Below are positions 1-11,256 of a stretch of DNA of 64,000 bases, one piece after another; the first letter of the stretch is position 1, and the number at the start of each line of letters is the position of its first letter. This DNA comes from Pseudomonas sp. Irchel s3h17 (GTDB lineage: Bacteria; Pseudomonadota; Gammaproteobacteria; Pseudomonadales; Pseudomonadaceae), in NCBI RefSeq assembly GCF_900187505.1, contig NZ_FYDL01000007.1, forward strand, positions 234,726 to 298,725. Reading direction: 5' to 3'. The position numbers and the translations under genes were made by a program. Under the pieces are notes generated by a model, which was not told where the DNA came from, searched no databases, and saw nothing but the letters and a program-made list of their open reading frames with translations.

Positions 1-192
1 GGCTGCCGCCCAATCAGCTCGTCCCTGAAGCCGCTGGCGAGAGAGCTCTTCATTCCTGCGATTGCAGCCGGTCACGTAGAGCGGCAGGCCAGCGCAATCC
101 AAACTGACACGCGATAGACGATCCGGACTTGAAACGACAGTCACCGGGTTTTCGTGTGTAGCTGCCTGGCCAAGCGTGAGCTTTTGCAGCAT
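1..192 (-). CDS. Unknown protein, N-terminal part, runs off the window
   Basis: An open frame starts at ATG 192 and reads 64 codons without a stop to the first base of the window. A GAGGA ribosome-binding motif lies 3 bases before the ATG. The visible N-terminus begins MLQKLTLGQAATHENPVTVV and continues to a segment containing PLYVTGCNRRNEELSR; it has no signal peptide and no membrane segment. I do not recognise the family. The frame was chosen because of the ribosome-binding motif and because it stays open to the edge. The rest of the gene, outside the window, is needed to identify it. Confidence 0.45.
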   Translation of the reverse strand, partial: MLQKLTLGQAATHENPVTVVSSPDRLSRVSLDCAGLPLYVTGCNRRNEELSRQRLQGRADWAAA

Positions 193-313
193 GAGTCCTC
201 GACAGTACGATTGGTTTTGAAATTTGCGGACACAAATGTAAATATGTATCATTAAGTTTCATAATCAAGGGTCGCAAGGAGAGCATTGCCCACATAACAA
301 TAAGGTCAAGGCA

Positions 314-889
314 ATGCTGAAAATGCTACTCGTATACGGTCACCTGCTCGCCACGTGCATTGCCCTGGGTCGGGTATTGCAGGCCGATCACAAGCTTTGG
401 AGCTGGCGCAAGGAAGCGCTGGATCTCACGCAGCGTCAGTACATCGAAGACACCCAGAAGATTGTCACCCTGGCACTGTGGGCGCTTTGGGGAAGTGGTC
501 TGCTGCTGGTGCTCCAGGGCTATGTCGCTGAAGGCGATGCGTATCTGCTCAATCAGAAGCTCTGGGCCAAAGTGACCGTTGTCGCGCTGCTTACCCTCAA
601 CGGCGCACTGCTGCATCGAATCGGTTTCCCGCTCCTGCAAAAGGGGGCCTTTGTCTTGTTGCACGCCTCCGGGCGCACTCGGCTTGCGCTCTTGGGCGCG
701 CTGTCGATGAGCAGCTGGCTATTCGCCTCTTTCCTGGGCGTGGCTCGAGCCTGGAATCACGCACTGCCTTACTTGCATGTGATGGGCGCTTTCGCTGCGC
801 TTGCGTTGCTTGCGTGTGCGGTGTCACTGATAGTCGCCAGCGCGGCGGGCACCATGGGCGATAGGTGGTCGCGTACAGGCAGTGAGTGA
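314..889 (+). CDS. Conserved inner-membrane protein of unknown function
   Basis: 191 residues with about five hydrophobic segments (roughly residues 3-20, 48-68, 84-102, 125-145 and 152-176), so an integral inner-membrane protein. Short polar loops carry the charged residues; a longer cytoplasmic or periplasmic stretch (about 21-47) contains KLWSWRKEALDLTQRQYIED. No signal peptide distinct from the first membrane segment, no recognised catalytic motif. It stands alone: the gene upstream is on the other strand and the next gene downstream starts 190 bases later. Function unknown. Confidence 0.6.
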   Translation: MLKMLLVYGHLLATCIALGRVLQADHKLWSWRKEALDLTQRQYIEDTQKIVTLALWALWGSGLLLVLQGYVAEGDAYLLNQKLWAKVTVVALLTLNGALLHRIGFPLLQKGAFVLLHASGRTRLALLGALSMSSWLFASFLGVARAWNHALPYLHVMGAFAALALLACAVSLIVASAAGTMGDRWSRTGSE

Positions 890-1079
890 AGGGTGGTTGC
901 GCCAGGCGCTGAACGACGAGCAATCTGCACACTGCAATGAGCTAGCTGGGTGTCGAGAACATTCGAGGCACTCAACGGGCTAAATGTCGTTGTTTCGAAG
1001 GTGGGCTCACAAGTCGTGTTTGCATTTTCTTCATCTACGATTTGGCAGTATGTTGAATGCCTCTAATCAAGGACGAACC

Positions 1080-1718
1080 ATGGCCACTTATCCCATCACC
1101 CATGCGCAAAAACACTTGGCGGTACTGATCGACGCCGATAATGCCCCTGCCGCAATCGTCGAAGGCCTGTTCGAAGAGATCGCCAAATACGGTGTCGCTA
1201 ACGTCAAGCGCATTTATGGCGATTGGACAGGTCCGCAATTGGGGGGGTGGAAGAAGGTGTTACTTGACCATTCGATTCAGCCCATTCAGCAATTTGCCTA
1301 CACCAAAGGCAAGAATGCAACGGACAGTTCGTTAATCATCGATGCCATGGATCTGCTGTATACCCGACGGTTTGATGGCTTTTGTCTGGTATCCAGCGAC
1401 AGCGATTTCACCCGTCTTGCCTCTCGTTTGCGAGAAGAGGGTCTAACGGTCTATGGTTTTGGCGAGGAGAAGACACCCAGGCCGTTCGTGTCAGCGTGCG
1501 ACAAGTTCATCTATACCGAACGGGACGAAGTGGTTGCCGTGGGTAATGGCAATGAACGGCTGGAGCCCGGGACCCCGGCGGCTTTCGAACCAGTGAAAGT
1601 CACAGGTACGCCCGAAGGGAAAAAGAAACCCAAGGCCCCTAATGCCGATCAGTTAAGCCAAAGACCAGCCGAACATAGTACCCGTGGCGAGGGAGCTTGC
1701 TCCCGCTGGGCTGCGTAG
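1080..1718 (+). CDS. NYN-domain (LabA/DUF88-type) nuclease-like protein, C-terminally truncated
   Basis: The N-terminal 150 residues are a NYN/PIN-like domain: LAVLIDADNAP near residue 11, YGDWTGPQLGGWK, and SSDSDFTRLASRLREEGL carry the acidic residues expected of a metal-dependent RNase fold. ATG 1080 is preferred over upstream starts because AAGGA sits 7 bases before it. After about residue 186 (KKPKAP) the frame enters an inserted element at base 1640, and the last 26 residues are element-encoded before a stop. The missing C-terminal LOTUS/OST-HTH domain lies in the same relative frame after the element (1828-2067). In intact relatives the C-terminal domain is thought to bind RNA, so this protein may keep the nuclease fold but lose its targeting module. 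Confidence 0.8.
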   Translation: MATYPITHAQKHLAVLIDADNAPAAIVEGLFEEIAKYGVANVKRIYGDWTGPQLGGWKKVLLDHSIQPIQQFAYTKGKNATDSSLIIDAMDLLYTRRFDGFCLVSSDSDFTRLASRLREEGLTVYGFGEEKTPRPFVSACDKFIYTERDEVVAVGNGNERLEPGTPAAFEPVKVTGTPEGKKKPKAPNADQLSQRPAEHSTRGEGACSRWAA

Positions 1719-1815
1719 CAGCCCAAAAACAGGGCCGCTTTGCGCCCCAGCGGGAGCAAGCTCCCTCGCCACGGGTTTCGTGTTCGGCTTTATTTCTCTT
1801 AACTGACTAGCATTA
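1640..1815. mobile_element. Small inverted-repeat element (MITE-like) with REP palindromes, copy 1
   Basis: 176 bp. Left end TAATGCCGATCAGTTAAG (1640-1657) and right end CTTAACTGACTAGCATTA (1798-1815) are inverted repeats with 3 mismatches in 18. Flanks are a perfect 11-bp direct repeat, CCCAAGGCCCC, at 1629-1639 and 1816-1826, the mark of a transposition event. Inside are two facing REP half-sites of the GTGGCGAGGGAGCTTGCTCC type (about 1683-1704 and 1750-1775). No coding capacity, so it must be moved in trans. It interrupts the NYN gene. Two further elements with the same ends occur at 6509-6725 and 28613-28791. Confidence 0.85.
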
Positions 1816-1827
1816 CCCAAGGCCCCC

Positions 1828-2067
1828 GTGAATTTTATCGCGAAGATTCTGGACGACATTGCTGACGAAGACGGTTGGGCGCATTTAGGTGCGCTGGGCG
1901 CAAACATCACCAAATTGAGACCAGAATTCGATCCCCGTACCCATGGCTATAAAAAACTGAGCGACTTGATCAAAGGGCAGCCACACACGTTTGAATTGCA
2001 AACGAGGGGGGCGACGGGGACGGGGGCGGCAGTACTTTATGCGCGGCATAAACAGCCAGGCAAGTGA
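1828..2067 (+). pseudogene. Detached LOTUS/OST-HTH domain of the interrupted NYN gene
   Basis: 79 codons from GTG 1828 encode NFIAKILDDIADEDGWAHLG and LRPEFDPRTHGYKKLSDLIK, the typical winged-helix OST-HTH/LOTUS pattern that follows a NYN domain in DUF88 proteins. Removing the element and one copy of the 11-bp duplication joins KPKAP directly in frame to VNFIAKI, giving one continuous protein ending at 2067. It has no ribosome-binding site of its own, so expression is doubtful. Confidence 0.8.
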
Positions 2068-2179
2068 GCGATGGTTAATCCATAGTCCGGATACGCCGCA
2101 GGCTGAAATCAACCTATTGCGGATAATCGACGCTTTTTCCTGACACGTTTAACATCCAGCCCCCGATGGGTCACAGTCC

Positions 2180-2818
2180 ATGTACAGGCTTTTTGGAGCG
2201 ACAGGCACAGGTTCCGCTGTCATCGAGATGGCGCTCGAACGCTGCAATGTACCGTACAGCCTTGTGCAGGCGTGTTCGTGGGAGCCGGGTGTCGGCCGCG
2301 AAGCGCTCAAGCGTGTCAATCCGCTGATGCAGGTGCCCACCCTGGTGTTGCCCGATGGAAGTGTGATCACCGAAAGCGTCGCCATACTGATCCATCTGGG
2401 GCTCGGGTTTCCGGCTTCCGGTCTCTTGCCTCAGGGCGACGCACTCAAGGCGCAAGCACTTCGGGGACTGGTTTACATCGCAACCAATTGCTATGTACCG
2501 ATCGGCATCATCGACTATCCGGAGCGTTGGCTGAGCGAGCGTGACGAGCGATCGATGCAGTGCCTTCGGGAGGGCGCTCGGTCACAGCTGTACAAAAACT
2601 GGGATACGTTCAGCGACCAGTTCAGTGGCAAAGCCGTCTGGTGCCGTGATGATCCTGGAGCCCTTGAGATGCTGGCCGCGGTCGTCAGTCGATGGGCGCA
2701 AGCTCGTGAGTATTTGAGACTATCGCGACCCGGTTTTCATGCATCCCTGGAGTGCATCGACCTTCATCCGCAAGTGCGTTCTGTCATTGAGCGCCATTGG
2801 CCGATCGATCCATCCTGA
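2180..2818 (+). CDS. Glutathione S-transferase family protein
   Basis: 212 residues. The N-terminal thioredoxin-like half holds the diagnostic MQVPTLVLPDGSVITESVAI (cis-proline after the V, then the glutamate-serine pair that binds the gamma-glutamyl part of glutathione), at about residues 51-70. The C-terminal half is helical as in other GSTs. Cytosolic, no signal peptide. Substrate cannot be inferred; no neighbouring pathway gene. The next gene is convergent on the other strand. Confidence 0.8.
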   Translation: MYRLFGATGTGSAVIEMALERCNVPYSLVQACSWEPGVGREALKRVNPLMQVPTLVLPDGSVITESVAILIHLGLGFPASGLLPQGDALKAQALRGLVYIATNCYVPIGIIDYPERWLSERDERSMQCLREGARSQLYKNWDTFSDQFSGKAVWCRDDPGALEMLAAVVSRWAQAREYLRLSRPGFHASLECIDLHPQVRSVIERHWPIDPS

Positions 2819-2971
2819 CCAATCGCGGTCGACAGGTGTCAGCCCAAGGGCTGTTCACCTTGTGTTGAATACGGTTTCTTCTCCTGCACAGTGAATCCCG
2901 ATGCTTCACTGAGACTTCCACTGCCGTGTCGACAAACAGCCTAGATCAACGGCTCTGTCTCCTGGCGGCTA

Positions 2972-4456
2972 TCACGTGCGCATTTGCGTTTCAATCAGCG
3001 CGCACAGTGTCTGGACGGCTCCGCGCATGGACGTTGCCGGTGTGTTGCCAAAGCCCATCAACAGGCCATGGCGGACTTTGGTGTAGGGCGCCACGAACAA
3101 TCCCGACAATGGGCCGGCACCAATCTCTCGTGCCCGGGCGGCGGCGGTCAGTGCCTGATCGTCACAACCCTCCGGCAGGTCGGCGAGAAGATGCAATCCG
3201 GTGGCGGCGGTCGAGACCGAAAGCAGTCCGTCGGCTTCGCTCGCGATAGCTGACAGCAAGGCCGCGCGGCGCTCTGTGTAGAGCGACTTGGCGCGGCGGA
3301 TATGGGGGCCTAAATGGCCATTGCCGATAAAGTCGGCAGCGGTGGCTTGCACCGACTTCGGTACGCGGTGGCCACTGCCGTTGCGTACGCGTTGCAACAC
3401 ATCCACCAGATGATCGGGCGCGACCAGGAAACCCAGGCGTAGGCCGGGCATGAGCAACTTGCTAAGCGTACCGACGTAGATGACTCGACCATTGTCGCCA
3501 TCGAGCGCCTTGAGCGCCGTGGTGGGGGCGCATTCATAACGAAATTCACTGTCGTAATCATCTTCGAGGATCACGGCATTCGCCTCGTCAGCCCATTGCA
3601 GAAGGGCCATGCGCCTGGCCAGGCTCATGGTGACACCGGTCGGGTATTGGTGTGAGGGTGACACCAGTGCCAGCCTGGCGTCGGGTGCGAGTCGGCGCCC
3701 GGCCTGCACTTCCAGGCCTTCGGCATCGACCGGCACGCCAACCGTGTTCAGTCCGGCCAATACCAGGCTGCGGTAAGTGGCATCGTATCCCGGGCTTTCG
3801 ACCCAGGCGCGATCACCTCTGTCCGTGAGTGCGAGCGCGGCAATCAGGACGGCCGCTTGAGCACCGGGGGCGACGATGATGTTGTCGGGGCGACAGGTGA
3901 TGCCGCGGGCGACGCCCAGGTACTCTGCCAGGGCTTCGCGCAAGGACAGCAGGCCCTGGGGATCGCCATAGGAGGCGCCGCAGGCCAGCCGTCCCCGCCA
4001 GAACCGCCCTTCAAGCCTGCCCCAAAGCGCATAGGGGAAGGCATCCAGTGCAGGGAGGCCAGGCGTCAGCGGCCAGGCGGGATGGGCCAGTGACATGGAG
4101 TCGAGCCCTACCAGCTGGCGTGAGCGCTGGGAGCCCGCCAGAACCGGTCGTGCAGGCGTGGAGGGCGCTGGGGGCCTGATCCCTATCCGGCAGGCCACGT
4201 AGGTCCCGGACCCTTGGCGCGCTTCGAAGAACCCCTCGGCCAGCAGTTGTTCATAAACGCCGGTCACGGTCATCCGCGAAACTCCCAGCTCCTGTGCCAG
4301 CGTGCGGGACGCGGGCAGCCGAATGCCGGGCTTGAGGGTGTTATGGGTCACGCCTTTGCGAAAGAAACGCACCAGTTGTTCGCGCAGGGACAGTGGGCTG
4401 TCAGGGGAGGGGAGAAAGGCGTTCCAGACCGGGTAAGCCGTGGCGCGTTTTTTCAT
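2972..4456 (-). CDS. MocR/PdxR-type transcription regulator with aminotransferase-like domain
   Basis: 494 residues, the usual length of MocR regulators. Residues about 18-85 form a GntR winged helix (LPASRTLAQELGVSRMTVTGVYEQLLAEGF). A linker leads to a fold-type I aminotransferase-like domain with VAPGAQAAVLIAALALTDRG, LEDDYDSEFRYE, and the PLP-lysine region YVGTLSKLLMPGLRLGF. Such proteins sense PLP or an amine adduct rather than catalyse. It is divergent from the benE-type permease gene (gap 189 bp), so that gene is a candidate target; this is inference from position. Confidence 0.88.
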   Translation of the reverse strand: MKKRATAYPVWNAFLPSPDSPLSLREQLVRFFRKGVTHNTLKPGIRLPASRTLAQELGVSRMTVTGVYEQLLAEGFFEARQGSGTYVACRIGIRPPAPSTPARPVLAGSQRSRQLVGLDSMSLAHPAWPLTPGLPALDAFPYALWGRLEGRFWRGRLACGASYGDPQGLLSLREALAEYLGVARGITCRPDNIIVAPGAQAAVLIAALALTDRGDRAWVESPGYDATYRSLVLAGLNTVGVPVDAEGLEVQAGRRLAPDARLALVSPSHQYPTGVTMSLARRMALLQWADEANAVILEDDYDSEFRYECAPTTALKALDGDNGRVIYVGTLSKLLMPGLRLGFLVAPDHLVDVLQRVRNGSGHRVPKSVQATAADFIGNGHLGPHIRRAKSLYTERRAALLSAIASEADGLLSVSTAATGLHLLADLPEGCDDQALTAAARAREIGAGPLSGLFVAPYTKVRHGLLMGFGNTPATSMRGAVQTLCALIETQMRT

Positions 4457-4645
4457 AAGAGCAGGACGTCCGTATCCGCCGAAACAAGTGGTCTAAGTTA
4501 ACTGTGGAAAGTGGATATTTCAACCAGTCCATTTTGTACCCATACTGGCTTCATTGTTAACCGCGCAGGTTCTGGACCGGGCGTCTGGCGCAGATCCTGA
4601 TCGGATCCCGGTCCGAGCATGTGTACTCAGGAAGGTACTTCACGG

Positions 4646-5839
4646 ATGAAAAACACGGCGACGGCCATACCCCTCAAATCAACCGATCTGTTCCATCCGG
4701 TGGTGGCGGCGCTGGTGTCCGTCATCGTCAACTACGGCGGCACTTTCATTCTCGTGTTCCAGGGGGCAAAGGCGGCCGGGCTGAGTCCCGAACAAACCGC
4801 TTCGTGGATCTGGTCGGTGTCCGTAGGGGTTGGCCTGACGGGGGCCTGGTTGAGCTACCGCTACCGGGAACCGATCATCACTGCCTGGTCGACGCCGGGC
4901 GCGGCTTTCCTGATCACGGTACTGCCCAATACGCCCTACGCCGAGGTCATTGGCGCATATGTGTTGTCAGCCATCGGCTTCGTGATCCTGGGGATGTCGG
5001 GCTACTTCGAGCGCGTGGTGAAGATGATCCCGCCGGGGATTGCCGCCGGCCTGCTGGCGGGCATCCTGTTGCGATTCGGCATGGGAGCGTTCGGGGGCGC
5101 GAGTGTTGACCCGCTGTTGGTTGGGGTACTGATTTTCAGCTATGCGCTTATCCGCCGGTTCACTGCCCGCTACAGTATTGTCGGCGTCCTGGTGATCGGT
5201 GTTGCGCTGTTACTCGGCCTGGGACAGGTCAGTTTCGACAGTGTCGAGCTCAGCCTGGCCACGCCGGTCTGGACGACACCCGAGTTCTCACTCAATGCGC
5301 TGCTCAGCGTCGCCTTGCCTTTGTTTGTGATCACCCTGACCGGGCAGTACATGCCCGGCATGCTGGTCCTGCGCAATGACGGTTTCACAACCAGCGCCAA
5401 TCCGATTATCACCGTGACGGGGCTGGGCTCGCTGCTGATGGCACCCTTCGGTTCCCATGCGTTCAATGTGGCGGCGATCACCGCCGCCATTTGCACGGGA
5501 CCTGAGTCCCACGAAGAACCCGGCAAGCGCTACATCGCCGGGCTCGCCTGTGGCGTGTTCTATATGCTCGTCGGCGTGTTCGGTAGCACTTTGGCCACCT
5601 TGTTCGTGGTGCTGCCCGCCACATTCATCACCACCCTGGCCGGCCTGGCCTTGCTGGGAGCGATTGGCGGCAGTCTGGCGACCGCCGTGACGGATGTACG
5701 AGGGCGGGAAACCGCGCTGGTTACCTTCCTGGCCACGTCGGCCAACGTCACGCTACTGGGCCTTGGCGGAGCGTTCTGGGGGTTGCTGGTGGGGTTGATC
5801 ATGCATGGCGTGATTCACGCCAGGATTCGAAATCGCTGA
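4646..5839 (+). CDS. benE: BenE-family benzoate/H+ symporter
   Basis: About 397 residues, the BenE family length, with about 12 hydrophobic segments. Signature segments are WSTPGAAFLITVLP, PPGIAAGLLAGILLRFG, NDGFTTSANPIITVTGLGS and HAFNVAAITAAICTGPESHE. Predicted role is proton-coupled uptake of benzoate or a related compound at the inner membrane. ATG 4646 is preferred to ATG 4619 because an AGGAAGG motif lies about 10 bases upstream. No benABCD genes are in the window, so the true substrate could differ. The divergent MocR-type gene is its likely regulator. Confidence 0.85.
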   Translation: MKNTATAIPLKSTDLFHPVVAALVSVIVNYGGTFILVFQGAKAAGLSPEQTASWIWSVSVGVGLTGAWLSYRYREPIITAWSTPGAAFLITVLPNTPYAEVIGAYVLSAIGFVILGMSGYFERVVKMIPPGIAAGLLAGILLRFGMGAFGGASVDPLLVGVLIFSYALIRRFTARYSIVGVLVIGVALLLGLGQVSFDSVELSLATPVWTTPEFSLNALLSVALPLFVITLTGQYMPGMLVLRNDGFTTSANPIITVTGLGSLLMAPFGSHAFNVAAITAAICTGPESHEEPGKRYIAGLACGVFYMLVGVFGSTLATLFVVLPATFITTLAGLALLGAIGGSLATAVTDVRGRETALVTFLATSANVTLLGLGGAFWGLLVGLIMHGVIHARIRNR

Positions 5840-5863
5840 GCGGGCTGCCATGATGCGGGTTGA

Positions 5864-6058
5864 TCAGGTGTCCGGCGTAGCAGTCACTTTGCGTTTCTGG
5901 TCGCGCAAATAGACTTCTTCCCGATGCACTTTTACGTCCTTTGGCGCATCGATTCCGATCCTGGCGCCCGTGCGCATATTGCTCGGGCTCAACACGGTGA
6001 TCTTGATGTCGTCGCCGATAATGATGGACTCACCGATTCGCCTGGTTAGCAGTAACAT
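5864..6058 (-). CDS. csrA: CsrA/Rsm-family RNA-binding translational regulator, divergent paralogue
   Basis: 64 residues starting [17 protein letters not shown] and containing [18 protein letters not shown], so both RNA-contact edges (LTRR and VHREE) are intact. Compared with canonical CsrA, the loop between the third and fourth strands is about two residues longer (SPSNMRTGA in place of a seven-residue stretch), which marks it as an extra paralogue rather than RsmA. CsrA proteins bind GGA-containing mRNA leaders and are titrated by Gac-controlled small RNAs; gacA lies at 49.3 kb. GGAG lies upstream of the ATG. It converges on the benE-type gene. Confidence 0.9.
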   Translation of the reverse strand: MLLLTRRIGESIIIGDDIKITVLSPSNMRTGARIGIDAPKDVKVHREEVYLRDQKRKVTATPDT

Positions 6059-6214
6059 CCTGTAGCTCCGGAGTGATGGAATATCCCCGCATACTGGTGC
6101 TCGGGCGCGTGCAGACGCGAATCAATAATTCTCAATTGTCGATGATCGGGGTGCAGCCCATGGCAAATGCGCCAGGCTGGCCGGTAATGGGGGCGTCGGG
6201 ATGGGGGGAGCGGG

Positions 6215-6249
6215 CAGAAAAAGAACCGCGTTCCCAAGCGGGAACGCGG
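6215..6249 (-). terminator. Rho-independent terminator of the putative small RNA
   Basis: Perfect inverted repeat CCGCGTTCCC-AAGC-GGGAACGCGG (6226-6249). Read on the minus strand it is followed by TTCTTTTTCT. No plus-strand U tract, so it acts on minus-strand transcription. Confidence 0.8.
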
Positions 6250-6395
6250 AACAAAAGGAGTTTCACTTGGGGTGAGAGGGTTGGCACCACCGCAGGCAAG
6301 CGTCGATTGCTACCTGCCGAGTCAACCCATGTGCAAGCGCCGTGAAGTGCTTGCAGCCAACCCCTCTCGACGCCCATTTAGAACTCGCCCGAACG
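6215..6395 (-). ncRNA. Probable structured small RNA
   Basis: No convincing gene occupies 6250-6400, but the minus strand ends in a perfect 10-bp GC-rich hairpin followed by a U-rich tract (6215-6249), and upstream the sequence has several long self-complementary stretches (for example the GAGGGGTTGGC / GCCAACCCTCTC pair, about 6275-6370). A TATGCA-like -10 with CT before it lies at 6399-6404 and no sigma-70 -35 is visible, which fits a RpoS-type promoter. Expected transcript about 175 nt. It resembles in layout the RpoS/Gac-dependent RgsA (P16) RNA of pseudomonads, but I cannot confirm the identity without a covariance search. Confidence 0.5.
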
Positions 6396-6508
6396 TTCTG
6401 CATAGTTAATAAGTATCAAAAATATGGATTTACCGGCCGGCAGGGTGCCTTGATAGGCCGGCTCATCCCGGCACTTTCGCCAGGGCAGCAAAAAGCCCGC
6501 GCAGGGCG

Positions 6509-6725
6509 TAATGACGTTCAGTTAAGGATAGGGTTGCTCAATACATCCCCCGTGGCGAGCGAGCTTGCTCGCGCTGGGCTGCAGAGCAGCCCCAAAAACT
6601 ATCGTCGAGCTCGTTCTGAAAGACCGCAGTCGCTTTGTTGGGTGCGCTTCACGCACCAGCGCGAGCAAGCTCGCTCGCCACGGGTCTCTCACCCGCTTCA
6701 AGCCTTTCTTAACTGAATAGCATTA
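6509..6725. mobile_element. Small inverted-repeat element (MITE-like) with REP palindromes, copy 2
   Basis: 217 bp. Ends TAATGACGTTCAGTTAAG (6509-6526) and CTTAACTGAATAGCATTA (6708-6725) are inverted repeats of the same family as the element at 1640. A perfect 11-bp direct repeat CGCGCAGGGCG flanks it (6498-6508 and 6726-6736). The core holds two facing REP half-sites of the GTGGCGAGCGAGCTTGCTCG type. It lies between the putative small RNA and a glycine-zipper gene and disrupts no recognisable frame. Confidence 0.85.
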
Positions 6726-6765
6726 CGCGCAGGGCGGGCTTCAGGGCACAAGCGGTGAGGGTCAC

Positions 6766-7200
6766 TCAGTCGTGCTTGTACTTGTTCTTGTGTTTGTGTT
6801 TGTGCTTGCCGTTATAGCTTTTTCCGCCGGAGTGATGATCGTCATCGTCCGCCAGGTTGTTGCCCACCGCGCCACCGGCGGCGCCACCCAGCCCGGCACC
6901 GATGGTGGAGCCGGTCGAGCCGCCCAGCGAATTGCCGATCACCGAACCGCCTGCCGCACCGACTCCGCCACCGATCGCGGCTTCGTTCCGGTTGCCTTTG
7001 GGGGCGGCGATGGCGCTGCCTGCGGCCCCGCCGACACCGGCACCAATGGCCGCTCCGGTGCTGCCGCCAATTTGTTGGCCAACAACGTTACCCAGTGCGC
7101 CGCCCAATCCGCCACCGACGGCAGCGTCGCCATCTCCAGAGGCCATGGCGCATTGTGTGAACAGAATACCCAGGGCAAGGGTGGACAGGATTAATCGCAT
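6766..7200 (-). CDS. Secreted glycine-zipper protein
   Basis: 144 residues from ATG 7200 (GAGG upstream). A signal peptide MRLILSTLALGILFTQCAMA is followed by repeated glycine-zipper stretches (GGGLGGALGNVVGQQIGGST, GAAIGAGVGGAAGSAIA, and a second similar block), then an acidic, histidine- and lysine-rich tail with alternating KH pairs. Glycine zippers pack into membranes or oligomers; such proteins are usually periplasmic or outer-membrane associated. The His/Lys tail might bind metal or anionic polymers, but this is speculation. Monocistronic. Confidence 0.75.
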   Translation of the reverse strand: MRLILSTLALGILFTQCAMASGDGDAAVGGGLGGALGNVVGQQIGGSTGAAIGAGVGGAAGSAIAAPKGNRNEAAIGGGVGAAGGSVIGNSLGGSTGSTIGAGLGGAAGGAVGNNLADDDDHHSGGKSYNGKHKHKHKNKYKHD

Positions 7201-7355
7201 GCTGTGGACCTCATGAGTCATGTTTGATTTCAGACTTCCCTATCAGCTCGCTGAGTGTTCAAGCCGTGCTGTGTGCGCCGATTCGACGGTTGTCTAATCG
7301 GTTAGAGACGGTGCGGTCGTCAAAAGTTCGACCGCGGCCCGGGAATATCCGTCAT

Positions 7356-7379
7356 CCGGGCACTGCAAGCAGTGCCCGG
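7356..7379 (-). terminator. Hairpin downstream of metH
   Basis: Perfect inverted repeat CCGGGCACTG-CAAG-CAGTGCCCGG starting 13 bases after the metH stop. No strong U tract follows on the minus strand, so it could be a weak terminator or a 3'-end stabiliser. Confidence 0.5.
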
Positions 7380-7391
7380 CTCATTGGGCTG

Positions 7392-11102
<3,711 letters not shown>

Positions 11103-11256
11103 AGGACTACCTGGTAAGGCCATTACGAAGGGTCGGAATCATAGCAAACCTGTATGCTTTTAGAGCATGAGCAGGATTTGCATGAATATCGCTCATGTTG
11201 GTGCCGGGCCTGGACCGGTAGAATCGCGGCGTTTTTTCATGAACGGGACCAGGGAC

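Noticed and set aside
6342..6716. A 124-codon plus-strand frame
   Set aside because: Runs from the small-RNA region through the MITE-like element; no family and no good start.
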